Assembly: GCA_003963115.1 (NCBI GenBank)
Contig: RXJQ01000037.1
Location: forward strand, 1 to 64,000
Direction: 5' to 3'
DNA: 64,000 bases
Origin: Burkholderiales bacterium
Lineage (GTDB): Bacteria; Pseudomonadota; Gammaproteobacteria; Burkholderiales; Burkholderiaceae_C
Below the pieces are notes generated by a model. The model had not been told where the DNA came from, did no database searches, and saw nothing but the letters and a program-made list of their open reading frames with translations. Numbering within the stretch: the stretch's first letter is position 1; the number at the start of each line of letters is the position of its first letter. Positions 17,492 to 28,087 of this stretch are shown one piece after another. A program made the position numbers and the translations under genes.

Positions 17492-17550
17492 CGGTCTCAT
17501 TAGCCGACCCTGCCCCAGGGACAGGGGGGCTTGTCTAAACTGCGCGACAT

Positions 17551-19131
17551 ATGTCTGCTGCACTGAATTCCCCTTTACAGAACTTTTCCTGGTCGCCCGA
17601 GCCCGCCAAATGGCTGAATCGGTTCGCGCAATTGAGCGAGTACACACAGGCCAGCTGGCAAACGCCATTGGGTGTGGCTTGGCAAGGGGATGCCCTGCCC
17701 AGCCCCAAGTGGGTGGCGCTCAACCATGGCCTGGCCGGTGAGCTGGGCTGGCCTGTGCACTGGCATCTGAATGAGTCGGGCGATGGGCCACAGACCTCTG
17801 CCCTGGCTGTGCTGACGGGCAATGGCGTATGGCCGGGCATGTCGCCCTTCACCTCGGTCTACAGTGGGCACCAGTTTGGTGTGTGGGCCGGGCAACTGGG
17901 TGATGGGCGAGCCTTGCTGCTGGGCGAAATCGACGCGCCCATCGGCCCGCAGGAGATCCAGCTCAAAGGCGCTGGCGCGACGCCATATTCGCGGCGGGGC
18001 GATGGGCGTGCGGTGCTGCGCTCGTCCATCCGCGAGTACCTGTGCAGCGAGGCCATGCATGGCTTGGGCATCCCGACCACGCGTGCGCTGAGCCTGGTGG
18101 CCTCACCTCAGCCGGTGCGCCGCGAGACCATCGAGACAGCGGCTGTGGTTGCGCGCGTCGCGCCCAGCTTCATCCGCTTCGGGCATTTCGAGCATTTCGC
18201 TTACAGCGGCGAGCCGGGCCACGCCGACGTCTTGCAGGCCTTGGTCGACTTCGTCGTGACGCACCACTACCCTGAACTGGCTGATGCCCCCAACCGCGCG
18301 CTGGCTTTGCTGGATGCAGTGGTGGCGCGCACTGCCGAGCTGATGGCGCACTGGCAGTCCGTGGGCTTCTGCCACGGTGTGATGAACACCGACAACATGT
18401 CCATCCTGGGGCTTACGATCGACTATGGGCCTTTCGGCTTCCTGGATGGCTTCGACCCCAACCACATCTGCAACCACTCAGACGACCGCGGCCGCTACGC
18501 CTGGAACAACCAGCCCCAGATCGGCTACTGGAATCTGCGCGCACTGGCGCAAGCCTTGCTGCCTTTGATTCCGCAGGCCAAGGACGATGAAGCCAAGGTC
18601 GTGATCGACGTGCTGCAGACCTACGAGCAGCGCTTTCCGCAGGCCATGCGCGCACGTTGGCGGGCCAAGCTGGGCTTGCAGACCGCCCACGATGCCGATG
18701 GGCAACTGGCCCTTGATCTGCTGCAAGCCATGGCCACAGGCAAAGCCGACTTCACCATCACCTTCCGGCGCCTGTGTGACTACCGCACCGAACTGCCGCC
18801 CGAGCACGAGGCCAATGCCCCTGTGCGTGACCTGTTCCTGGACCGTGCGGCTTTCGATGCCTGGGCCGAGCGCTACCGCGATCGACTGGGTGCCGAGGGC
18901 AGCGTGGACGCCGAGCGTGCGCAGCGCATGCGGCGTGTCAACCCGGTCTATGTGCTGCGCAATCACATGGCCGAGCTGGCGATCCAGCGGGCGCAAAAAG
19001 GCGACTACAGTGAGGTGCAGCGCCTGCATCAGCTCCTGCAGCGGCCGTTCGACGAGCAGCCTGGCGCAGAAGCCGACGCAGGGTTCCCGCCCGACTGGGC
19101 CCAGGCCATCGAGGTGTCTTGTTCATCATGA
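17551..19131 (+). CDS. selO: Protein adenylyltransferase SelO (YdiU family)
   Basis: SelO family pseudokinase-fold enzyme that transfers AMP from ATP to protein Ser/Thr/Tyr residues; bacterial homologs AMPylate redox proteins. The 526-residue protein has [20 protein letters not shown], the nucleotide-binding stretch [27 protein letters not shown] (from residue 278) and [11 protein letters not shown] (from 291), with Asp residues corresponding to metal ligands. It ends IEVSCSS: Cys524 is in the position occupied by selenocysteine in animal SelO. It overlaps msrB by ATGA, and msrB, yciB, bolA and a PPIase follow with short gaps. Confidence 0.95.
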   Translation: MSAALNSPLQNFSWSPEPAKWLNRFAQLSEYTQASWQTPLGVAWQGDALPSPKWVALNHGLAGELGWPVHWHLNESGDGPQTSALAVLTGNGVWPGMSPFTSVYSGHQFGVWAGQLGDGRALLLGEIDAPIGPQEIQLKGAGATPYSRRGDGRAVLRSSIREYLCSEAMHGLGIPTTRALSLVASPQPVRRETIETAAVVARVAPSFIRFGHFEHFAYSGEPGHADVLQALVDFVVTHHYPELADAPNRALALLDAVVARTAELMAHWQSVGFCHGVMNTDNMSILGLTIDYGPFGFLDGFDPNHICNHSDDRGRYAWNNQPQIGYWNLRALAQALLPLIPQAKDDEAKVVIDVLQTYEQRFPQAMRARWRAKLGLQTAHDADGQLALDLLQAMATGKADFTITFRRLCDYRTELPPEHEANAPVRDLFLDRAAFDAWAERYRDRLGAEGSVDAERAQRMRRVNPVYVLRNHMAELAIQRAQKGDYSEVQRLHQLLQRPFDEQPGAEADAGFPPDWAQAIEVSCSS

Positions 19132-19532
19132 GCGATTACAAAGTCAAGAAAACCGACGCCGAATGGCGTGCGCAACTGGATCCCATGGACTACCAGGTCA
19201 CCCGCGAGGCGGCCACCGAGCGCGCCTTCACGGGCCGCTATTGGGACCATTTCGAGGACGGCGCCTACAAGTGCATCTGCTGTGGCGCCAAGCTGTTCGA
19301 GTCTGAGACCAAGTTCGATGCGGGATGCGGCTGGCCCAGCTACTCGCAGCCCGCGCAGGACGGCATCATCGAGCGCGTCATGGACCGCAGCCACGGCATG
19401 ATCCGTGTGGAGGTGCGCTGCCAGAACTGCGGTGCCCATCTGGGCCATGTCTTCGATGACGGCCCCCAACCCACGGGGGAGCGGTTCTGCATCAATTCGG
19501 CCGCGCTAGACTTCGTGCCGCGCGACGAGTGA
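19128..19532 (+). CDS. msrB: Peptide methionine-(R)-S-oxide reductase
   Basis: Reduces methionine-R-sulfoxide in proteins, using thioredoxin. The 134-residue protein has the zinc CxxC pairs (Cys49/Cys52 in CICC, Cys98/Cys101 in CQNC), the conserved [12 protein letters not shown] and the catalytic Cys121 in [12 protein letters not shown] 19128 overlaps the selO TGA (ATGA), so translation is probably coupled; an upstream TTG at 19119 is rejected because it lacks that arrangement. In mammals the orthologous catalytic residue is selenocysteine, here Cys. Confidence 0.96.
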   Translation: MSDYKVKKTDAEWRAQLDPMDYQVTREAATERAFTGRYWDHFEDGAYKCICCGAKLFESETKFDAGCGWPSYSQPAQDGIIERVMDRSHGMIRVEVRCQNCGAHLGHVFDDGPQPTGERFCINSAALDFVPRDE

Positions 19533-19571
19533 TCGCGGTAACCATCGGCCGGTCAATCGGCCGGCCCATTC

Positions 19572-20207
19572 ATGAAAATATTCTTCGACCTGCTGCCCAT
19601 CATCCTGTTCTTTGCCAGCTTCAAATGGGCAGAAGGGCACGAGGCGCAAGCCGCGCAGTGGATGAATCAATACCTGGGGTTTGCGGTCTCGGGTGGAAGC
19701 GTGGACGTCAAGGAGTCGCCCATTCTGTTGGCAACCGTCGTGGTCATTGCGATGACGCTGCTGCAGGTCGTGGTGCTCAAGGTCCTGCGCAAGCCCGTTG
19801 ACAAGATGCTGTGGGCCGGGTTGGCAGTGGTCGTGGTGCTGGGCGGCCTGACGCTGTGGTTCCACGACGAGACCTTCATCAAGTGGAAGCCCACCGTCAT
19901 CTACTGGCTGATGGCGGGCGGCTTCTTTGTCACCGAGATCGTGCAAGGGCGCAAGATGCTGGCGCAGATGATGGGTGGGCAGGTGGATGCACCCGACGCG
20001 GTCTGGCGCCAGCTGGGCTGGGCCTGGGTTCTGTTCTTCGCCGGCATGGGCGTGCTCAACCTCTGGGTGGCCTTCCACTTTCCCCGGAGTACCTGGGTCA
20101 ATTTCAAGATGTGGGGCAGCCTGGGCTTGACCCTGGTGTTTACCCTTGCGCAAGGCCTGTATCTGGGGCGCCACATGCAGCCCGAGAAGGCTGGCGAATC
20201 CGATTGA
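19572..20207 (+). CDS. yciB: Inner-membrane septation/envelope protein YciB (IspZ)
   Basis: Polytopic inner-membrane protein implicated in cell envelope maintenance and intracellular septation. The 211-residue product begins MKIFFDLLPIILFFASFKW, a family hallmark, and has about five membrane helices, including LATVVVIAMTLLQVVVLKVL and the block RKPVDKMLWAGLAV. The motif WKPTVIYWLMAGGFF is conserved. It is 39 bp after msrB and 26 bp before bolA, in the order commonly found in Burkholderiales. The short spacer 19533-19571 contains a GGCCGG-rich repeat. Confidence 0.93.
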   Translation: MKIFFDLLPIILFFASFKWAEGHEAQAAQWMNQYLGFAVSGGSVDVKESPILLATVVVIAMTLLQVVVLKVLRKPVDKMLWAGLAVVVVLGGLTLWFHDETFIKWKPTVIYWLMAGGFFVTEIVQGRKMLAQMMGGQVDAPDAVWRQLGWAWVLFFAGMGVLNLWVAFHFPRSTWVNFKMWGSLGLTLVFTLAQGLYLGRHMQPEKAGESD

Positions 20208-20233
20208 ACTTATCGCCACGAAAGGGCTCCATG

Positions 20234-20509
20234 ATGAGCATCGCTCCCGTGACCGCCAGTCAGCTGGAAGCCGCACTGCGCAAGGCTTTACAGCCGGAGT
20301 CCTGTGCCGTGACGGACGACAGCAGCCAGCACGCGGGGCATGCAGGGTCCAGTGGCGCGCTCTCGGGCACGCACTTTTCGGTGCATGTGCGGGCAGGCTG
20401 CTTCAACGGCTTGTCACACGTTCAGCGGCATCGGCTTGTGTATGATGCCCTGCGCGATTTGATTCCCCAGGGCGTTCATGCTTTGGCGATCAAAGCCGAA
20501 CCCGTCTGA
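20234..20509 (+). CDS. bolA: BolA family protein
   Basis: Small BolA/IbaG-type protein; family members bind monothiol glutaredoxins and [2Fe-2S] clusters and affect morphology and stress response. The 91-residue product has the typical SSQHAGHAG segment, with conserved His for cluster binding, THFSVHVRAGCFNGLSHVQRH (shown only as outline) and LVYDALRDLI. Two adjacent ATG codons exist; 20234 is preferred because AGGG lies 7 nt upstream, 20231 would have only 4 nt. Located between yciB and the PPIase gene. Confidence 0.9.
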   Translation: MSIAPVTASQLEAALRKALQPESCAVTDDSSQHAGHAGSSGALSGTHFSVHVRAGCFNGLSHVQRHRLVYDALRDLIPQGVHALAIKAEPV

Positions 20510-20540
20510 TGAATCATTCCTAAAGCTTTATTCGCTCACC

Positions 20541-21368
20541 ATGAAGACTTCTCGTATCGCCAAGGCAGCCATGCTGGCCGCAACGCTCTCGCTGGCCGCT
20601 CCGCTGGTGTTCGCGCAAAACATCGCCACCGTCAATGGCAAGCCCGTGCCCAAGGCCCGTGTCGATGCCATGCTGGACCAGATCCTCAAGCAGCCTCAAC
20701 AGCCCGGCCAACCGCCCATGACCAAGTCGCCCGAACTGGAGCAGAAGGTCAAGGATGAAATCGTGCTGCGCGAGATCTTCCTGCAAGAAGCCGAGCGCCG
20801 TGGCCTGCAAGCCACCGCCGACTACAAGACCCAGATGGAATTCGCCCGTCAGTCCATCCTGATCCGCGCGCTGTTCCAGGACTTCGAAAAGAAGAGCCCC
20901 ACGACCGACGCCGAAGCCCGCGCCGAGTACGACAAGATCAAGGCGGCCAACGGCGACAAGGAATACCGTGCACGCCACATCCTGGTCGAGAAGGAAGAAG
21001 ACGCCAAGGCCTTGATCGCCCAGATCAAGGGCGGCGCCAAGTTCGAAGACGTGGCCAAGAAAAACTCCAAGGACCCCGGCTCTGCCGAGAACGGTGGCGA
21101 TCTGGACTGGGCCAACCCCGGCAACTACGTGCCCGAGTTCTCTGCTGCGCTGACCAAGCTGGAAAAGGGCCAGATGACCGACACGCCCGTGAAGTCGCAG
21201 TTTGGCTACCACATCATCAAGCTGGAAGACGTGCGTGAAACGAAGTTCCCCAGCTTTGACGAAGTCAAACCCCAGATCCTCCAGCGCCAGAACCAGGCCA
21301 AGCTGGCCAAGTTCCGCGACGACCTGAAGGCCAAGGCCAAGACTGACTACAAGTTCGGCGCCAACTGA
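20541..21368 (+). CDS. Periplasmic parvulin-type peptidyl-prolyl isomerase
   Basis: PpiC/SurA-like foldase acting on exported proteins. The 275-residue product has a Sec signal peptide (AAMLAATLSLAAPLVFA, cleavage before QNIATVNG), a helical SurA-N-like region (IVLREIFLQEAERRGL), the parvulin rotamase domain from EYRARHILVEKEEDAKA to QFGYHIIKLEDVRE and a Lys-rich helical tail. ATG 20541 gives the signal peptide. It is the last gene of the selO-msrB-yciB-bolA run and is followed by a terminator. Confidence 0.93.
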   Translation: MKTSRIAKAAMLAATLSLAAPLVFAQNIATVNGKPVPKARVDAMLDQILKQPQQPGQPPMTKSPELEQKVKDEIVLREIFLQEAERRGLQATADYKTQMEFARQSILIRALFQDFEKKSPTTDAEARAEYDKIKAANGDKEYRARHILVEKEEDAKALIAQIKGGAKFEDVAKKNSKDPGSAENGGDLDWANPGNYVPEFSAALTKLEKGQMTDTPVKSQFGYHIIKLEDVRETKFPSFDEVKPQILQRQNQAKLAKFRDDLKAKAKTDYKFGAN

Positions 21369-21391
21369 TTCAGCGCGCGATCAAAAGCAAG

Positions 21392-21420
21392 ACAGCCTGC
21401 ACTGCGCAGGCTGTTTTTTT
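21392..21420 (+). terminator. Rho-independent terminator after PPIase gene
   Basis: ACAGCCTGC (21392-21400) pairs with GCAGGCTGT (21406-21414), loop ACTGC, followed by a run of seven T residues. Confidence 0.93.
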
Positions 21421-21455
21421 ATGCGCGCCTTTTTCATGCGCGTTCATGCGTGCGA

Positions 21456-22202
21456 TCAGGGCTTCTTGCGAAACACCAGGTCCCACACGCCATGGCCCAG
21501 TCGCAGGCCGCGGTTCTCGAACTTGGTCAACGGGCGGTAGGCAGGCTTGTCGGCGTAGCCTCGGGCCGTGTTGGCCAGGCTGGGTTCGGCCGAGAGCACT
21601 TCCAGCATCTGCTGGGCGTAGGGCTCCCAGTCGGTGGCCAGGTGCAGATAGCCGCCGGGTGCAAGGTGATGAACCAGCTTGGCCACGAAGGCCGGCTGGA
21701 TCAGGCGGCGCTTGTGGTGGCGCTTCTTGTGCCAGGGGTCGGGGAAGAACACGTGCACGCCGGCCAGGCTGTCGGCCGCGATCATGTTTTCCAGCACCTC
21801 CACGGCGTCATGGCGGATCAGGCGCAGGTTGTTCAACTGCATCTCGCCGATGTGCTTGAGCAGGGCGCCCACGCCGGGCTCGTGCACTTCGCAACCAATG
21901 AAGTCGGTGTCGGGCAGGGCCTGCGCGATCTTGGCGGTGGCGTCGCCCATGCCGAAGCCGATCTCCAGCACCACGGGTGCCTGGCGGCCAAAGGTGGCCT
22001 CAAAGTCCAGGGTGCCTGGCGTGTAGGGCAGCAGAAAGCGCGGGCCCAATTCAGCCAGTGCGCGGGCCTGGCCTTCCGTGGTGCGGCCTGCACGCATCAC
22101 GTAGCTGCGGATGGTGCGCGCGTGGGCCGGTATGGAGGAGTGGGTGTCACCCGAGATGTCGATGGGGGTGTCGTCGTTGGGGGCGGGGGCGCTGCTGGAC
22201 AT
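21456..22202 (-). CDS. trmB: tRNA (guanine-N7-)-methyltransferase
   Basis: Methylates G46 of the tRNA variable loop using S-adenosylmethionine. The 248-residue protein has the SAM-binding motif [15 protein letters not shown], the signature [16 protein letters not shown], and the C-terminal [20 protein letters not shown] 22202 (MSSSAPAP) is chosen; a TTG three codons upstream is possible. The first 30 residues are a poorly conserved, probably disordered extension. It is convergent with the PPIase gene and divergent from the PEP-CTERM-like gene. Confidence 0.95.
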   Translation of the reverse strand: MSSSAPAPNDDTPIDISGDTHSSIPAHARTIRSYVMRAGRTTEGQARALAELGPRFLLPYTPGTLDFEATFGRQAPVVLEIGFGMGDATAKIAQALPDTDFIGCEVHEPGVGALLKHIGEMQLNNLRLIRHDAVEVLENMIAADSLAGVHVFFPDPWHKKRHHKRRLIQPAFVAKLVHHLAPGGYLHLATDWEPYAQQMLEVLSAEPSLANTARGYADKPAYRPLTKFENRGLRLGHGVWDLVFRKKP

Positions 22203-22478
22203 GCAAGACAAGTAAGTGGCTGAACACGATCGAGGTCGAGAGTGTGCCTCAGTCTGGGGTGTCTGGCGCGCAGGCGGGTGGTCGTGAGGTATTCACGATT
22301 TCATTTTTTGCATATTTGCCGCACACCCGTAAATCGGCCTTTTCGGCCCTGTGCTTATTTCACGAGCGTTGCTTTTAATTGCAATTGACTGGGGTCTTCG
22401 CTAGGTTTTGCGTCCCCCCATATCAAGGGATTGGCTGCATGATTGATCCAACAGAACGGATTTCGAGGAGTTATTCTC
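22203..22478. promoter_or_regulatory. Divergent intergenic region trmB / paralog 3
   Basis: No gene is seen in these 276 bp. Relatively AT-rich stretches (22300-22390) include the palindrome AATTGCAATT (22377-22386), directly followed by TTGACT, a possible -35 hexamer. GGCC-TTTTC-GGCC at about 22336-22348 can form a small hairpin. The promoter of paralog 3 probably lies here. Confidence 0.3.
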
Positions 22479-23252
22479 GTGAGCACCATCCAATACACCT
22501 TTAAAGCCGCTGGCCTCGCCGCCATCGCCTCCCTGACGCTGTCGACTTCCGCCAGTGCCTTGACGCTGGACACCACGGCCCTGGCGGCCAACTCGGTCTT
22601 CACGCTGTCACAGGATGCGCTGGACGCCATGAACGCGGCCAGTACCAATATGTCGGCCTTGGGCATCGCCTCCGCCGCAGCTGGTGTCAAGTCCTCAAGC
22701 GGAGACCTGCTGCCATCTTTCAACCTGCCGGTGACCAAGGTGGACGTTTCGCTGGGCCTGCCGCCCTTCTCGCCACTGGTATCGCCCAACTGGGGTGATG
22801 CCACCGGGTCGGCCTTGGCCATCACGCGCGGCTCACGCTCAGTGGTATTGGCCAATTTCGTGATCGATTACTCGAAAGACCTGGTTTTGGCAGATATTAC
22901 TGCCAATGGCGTCACGACAAAAGGCACCTCGCTGTATTCATTCACCGCCACGAATTTGAATATTGGCTTGAATGGCCTGACCTTGAATATGCACCAGCAA
23001 TTGAGCAATCTGGTGTTCACGGATACAGCGCTGGCCTCTTTCACCTCTGGCTTGAATCTGAGCAAGGCCCTGGCCACGCCGCTCAAGACACTGGACTTTG
23101 GCACGATCACGATCGACATCAACGGCGCGCTGCGTTCGCCGGTGAACGCCACGCCGTTTACCGCCGCCGTGCCTGAAGCGCCTCCTGCTCTGATGCTGGG
23201 GCTGGGCCTGTGCGGTATCGCCCTGGTGGCGCGTCGCAAGATGCAGTCCTGA
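22479..23252 (+). CDS. Secreted protein of the same unrecognised family, paralog 3, with PEP-CTERM-like anchor
   Basis: Third and most divergent member of the family at 11389-12063 and 13252-13932. The 257-residue product has a signal peptide ending SASA, then family blocks ALTLDTTALAANSVFTLSQD, ALAITRGSRSVVLANFVIDY, DLVLADIT and TLDFGTITIDINGALRSPVN. The C-terminus VPEAPPALMLGLGLCGIALV followed by ARRKMQS is a PEP-CTERM-like sorting signal (P-E motif, hydrophobic helix, basic tail), expected to be processed by an EpsH/XrtA-type exosortase; none is in the window. The start is GTG at 22479 with GGAG 9 nt upstream; the nearby ATG at 22439 is out of frame. Confidence 0.8.
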   Translation: MSTIQYTFKAAGLAAIASLTLSTSASALTLDTTALAANSVFTLSQDALDAMNAASTNMSALGIASAAAGVKSSSGDLLPSFNLPVTKVDVSLGLPPFSPLVSPNWGDATGSALAITRGSRSVVLANFVIDYSKDLVLADITANGVTTKGTSLYSFTATNLNIGLNGLTLNMHQQLSNLVFTDTALASFTSGLNLSKALATPLKTLDFGTITIDINGALRSPVNATPFTAAVPEAPPALMLGLGLCGIALVARRKMQS

Positions 23253-23254
23253 CA

Positions 23255-23502
23255 AATGATGGGTTGGCCGTCGGCGACGCGCACGCGAAGCTCGGCCAAC
23301 ATGTCGTATTCAGACAGGTCGGCGGCCCAGGTGGGCCGCAGTTCATGGTGCGGCCGGTCCTTGAAGCTTTGCCAGTTGCCGCCCCCATTGAGCCGCAACT
23401 TCATCCCGATCGCGCCGACCACGTCGTCGTTCTGTTTTGGGCGTGCAGGGCGTTCTGCCCTTCGTAAGAGCGGAAGCCTGAGATCATTTTGATCTTATAG
23501 GT
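23255..23502 (-). pseudogene. Remnant of an M15-family peptidase (D-alanyl-D-alanine carboxypeptidase / endolysin-like)
   Basis: On the minus strand, one frame from 23502 reads TYKIKMISGFRSYEGQNALH and then AQN, the N-terminal part of an M15 peptidase domain. Near 23425-23440 homology jumps to another frame reading NDDVVGAIGMKLRLNGGGNW then QSFKDRPHHELRPTWAADLS, the C-terminal part with the zinc-ligand His of P-H-x-E-L. The central segment with the S-x-H-x-x-G-x-A-x-D zinc site is missing, so an internal deletion with frameshift has occurred. Its end abuts paralog 3 tail-to-tail and no proper stop after the conserved end is seen. With 23503-23615 this fills the 363-bp gap between paralog 3 and the tRNA gene; nothing else is recognised there. 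Confidence 0.75.
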
Positions 23503-23615
23503 TTGGCATCTGCTGGGCTCAATCCCCAGCCCAATAGCGAGGCCTGTACGAGCGTGTCGCAAAAGTGTCGCCATGGACAGGCGCTGATTCTGTGCAAGCT
23601 ACAATGGTTGGCAAC

Positions 23616-23689
23616 GCGGGTGTCGTTCAATGGTAGGACTCTTGCTTCCCAAGCAAATAACGTGGGTTCGATTCCCATCACCCGCTCCA
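23616..23689 (+). tRNA. tRNA-Gly (anticodon CCC)
   Basis: A 74-nt cloverleaf with encoded CCA: acceptor GCGGGTG pairs with CACCCGC (23679-23685), discriminator T, CCA at 23687-23689. The D arm GTTC/GGAC and T arm TGGG-TTCGATT-CCCA are regular. The anticodon loop TTCCCAA (23646-23652) gives CCC. The first anticodon-stem pair appears to be C-A. A TACAAT -10-like hexamer lies at 23600-23605. It is followed by short hairpin sequence AAAGGCCGGTCACAGACCGG plus CCCTTTTTC, a likely terminator (about 23697-23724). Confidence 0.95.
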
Positions 23690-23696
23690 GATGCGC

Positions 23697-23725
23697 AAAG
23701 GCCGGTCACAGACCGGCCCTTTTTC
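23697..23725 (+). terminator. Terminator after tRNA-Gly
   Basis: AAAGGCCGGTC (from 23697) pairs with GACCGGCCCTTT and a short T run follows, just downstream of the tRNA; the convergent gabD stop at 23741 lies close behind. Confidence 0.75.
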
Positions 23726-23740
23726 ATGGGCGATGCGGTC

Positions 23741-25228
23741 TTACTTGTCCAGCCCGCCCAGGCAGATGTACTTGGCCTCGAGGTACTCGTCGATCCCTTG
23801 ACGGGCGCCTTCACGGCCCAGACCTGACTGCTTGACGCCGCCGAACGGCACCTCGCAGGTCGAGATCAGGCCGGTGTTGACGCCCACCATGCCGTACTCC
23901 AGGCCTTCACTGACCCGGTAGATGCGGCCCATGTCGCGGCTGAAGAAATAGCTGGCCAGACCGAATTCGGTGTCGTTGGCCAGCTCGATGGCCTCGGCTT
24001 CGGTGTCGAACTTGAACACCGGGGCGACCGGGCCAAAGATCTCCTCGCGGGCCAGGCGCATGCTGGCTGATACGTTGGACAGCACCGTCGGCTGGTAGAA
24101 CTGGCCGCCAGGGATGTCGGCGCGCGCACCGCCGGTCACCACCTTGGCACCCTTGATCAAGGCGTCGGCGACCAAGGTCTCCACCTTGTCGAGTGCTTGG
24201 GCGTCGATGAGCGGGCCTTGCGTCACGCCGGCGTCGAAGCCGTTGCCAACCTTCATCTGCTTGACGCGCTCGGCCAGCTTGGCCACGAAGGCGTCGTAGA
24301 CACCCGCTTGCGCATACAGGCGGTTGGCGCACACACAGGTCTGGCCGGCGTTGCGGTACTTGCTGATCATGGCGCCCTCGACGGCGGCGTCCAGATCGGC
24401 ATCATCGAAAACGATGAAGGGCGCGTTGCCGCCCAGCTCCAGCCCCAGCTTCTTGATCGTGGGGGCGCATTGCTGCATCAGGATGCGACCCACCTCGGTC
24501 GAGCCGGTGAAGGACAGATGCCGCACGACATCGCTGGCGCACAGGGCCTTGCCCACTGCGATGGACTGGTCTGCGTCGGCCGTGATGATGTTGAGCACAC
24601 CGGCGGGCATGCCGGCGCGCAGGGCCAGTTCGGCCACGGCCAGCGCCGACAGCGGCGTGGCCTCGGCCGGCTTGATGACCACCGGGCAGCCGGCTGCCAG
24701 GGCAGGGGCCACCTTGCGGGTGATCATCGCAATCGGGAAGTTCCAGGGCGTGATCGCGGCACACACGCCCACCGGCTGGCGCACGACCATGAAACGTTTG
24801 CTCGGGTCGGTGCTGGGTACGGTTTCCCCATAGACGCGGCGGGCCTCTTCGGCAAACCATTCGATGAAGCTGGCGCCATAACCCACCTCGCCCTTGGCCT
24901 CGGCCAGCGGCTTGCCTTGCTCGGCGGTCATGATGCGGGCCAGGTCATCGGCGTGCTGGTTCAACAACTGGAACCACTTCATCATGATGGCGGCGCGTGC
25001 CTTGGCGGTCAGGCCGCGCCAGGCGGGCCAGGCGCGATTGGCGGCGGCAATCGCCGCTTCGGTGTGCTCGGCCCCCAGGTTGGGCACCTCGGCCAGGGTG
25101 GCGCCAGTGGCCGGGTCGGTCACGGCGAAACGCTGCGTGCTGCCCACCCACTGGCCGTCGATCAGGGCCTGGGTTTTAAGCAGGGTGGGGTCTTGCAGTG
25201 AGGCCAGCGGGGCGGCAGTGGTGTTCAT
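23741..25228 (-). CDS. gabD: NADP+-dependent succinate-semialdehyde dehydrogenase
   Basis: Oxidises succinate semialdehyde to succinate, in GABA and related catabolism. The 495-residue aldehyde dehydrogenase has the cofactor-binding [14 protein letters not shown], the glycine motif FTGSTEVGR, the general base Glu in [18 protein letters not shown] and catalytic Cys in [11 protein letters not shown]; the second Cys two residues later is typical of GabD, where a redox switch is known. The C-terminal [17 protein letters not shown] is conserved. Assignment to GabD over other aldehyde dehydrogenases rests on overall similarity to the class; no gabT is adjacent. Divergent from alaS. Confidence 0.9.
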   Translation of the reverse strand: MNTTAAPLASLQDPTLLKTQALIDGQWVGSTQRFAVTDPATGATLAEVPNLGAEHTEAAIAAANRAWPAWRGLTAKARAAIMMKWFQLLNQHADDLARIMTAEQGKPLAEAKGEVGYGASFIEWFAEEARRVYGETVPSTDPSKRFMVVRQPVGVCAAITPWNFPIAMITRKVAPALAAGCPVVIKPAEATPLSALAVAELALRAGMPAGVLNIITADADQSIAVGKALCASDVVRHLSFTGSTEVGRILMQQCAPTIKKLGLELGGNAPFIVFDDADLDAAVEGAMISKYRNAGQTCVCANRLYAQAGVYDAFVAKLAERVKQMKVGNGFDAGVTQGPLIDAQALDKVETLVADALIKGAKVVTGGARADIPGGQFYQPTVLSNVSASMRLAREEIFGPVAPVFKFDTEAEAIELANDTEFGLASYFFSRDMGRIYRVSEGLEYGMVGVNTGLISTCEVPFGGVKQSGLGREGARQGIDEYLEAKYICLGGLDK

Positions 25229-25270
25229 GTGTCTCTATCCTCTGTGGGCGCCCATCATGGCGGGGCAGGT

Positions 25271-25378
25271 TTGATCCGCAATGATAGGGCTGCGCAAACC
25301 TATAATCGAAAGCTTCGTCCCATATCCGGATGGACGGGGTCCTATTCGCGACCTGACCGCGATGACCGCGACCTGACC
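25271..25378 (+). promoter_or_regulatory. alaS promoter/leader with short direct repeats
   Basis: A perfect TATAAT (25301-25306) lies in the 225-bp gabD-alaS divergent region; TTGATC at 25271 is too far for a standard -35, so the -35 is unclear. In the leader, GCGACCTGACC occurs at 25348-25358 and 25368-25378 with a shortened copy GCGATGACC between. No T-box or other known leader is recognised. Confidence 0.4.
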
Positions 25379-25453
25379 CATCCGCCAGGGGCCAACCGAA
25401 CCAGAACCGTGCCAGATCTGCGCCAGCGATGTGGTGACAAGCAGAAAGCCCTC

Positions 25454-28081
<2,628 letters not shown>

Positions 28082-28087
28082 TCGGCG

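Noticed and set aside
23253-23602. Possible small plus-strand genes in the gap before tRNA-Gly
   Set aside because: Open frames here are the reverse of the M15 peptidase remnant; the minus-strand homology explains the coding-like signal.
25229-25453. N-terminal extension of AlaS from the upstream open frame
   Set aside because: The conserved start of AlaS is [10 protein letters not shown] at 25454; the upstream 75 codons have no similarity to the family and contain the promoter-like TATAAT.
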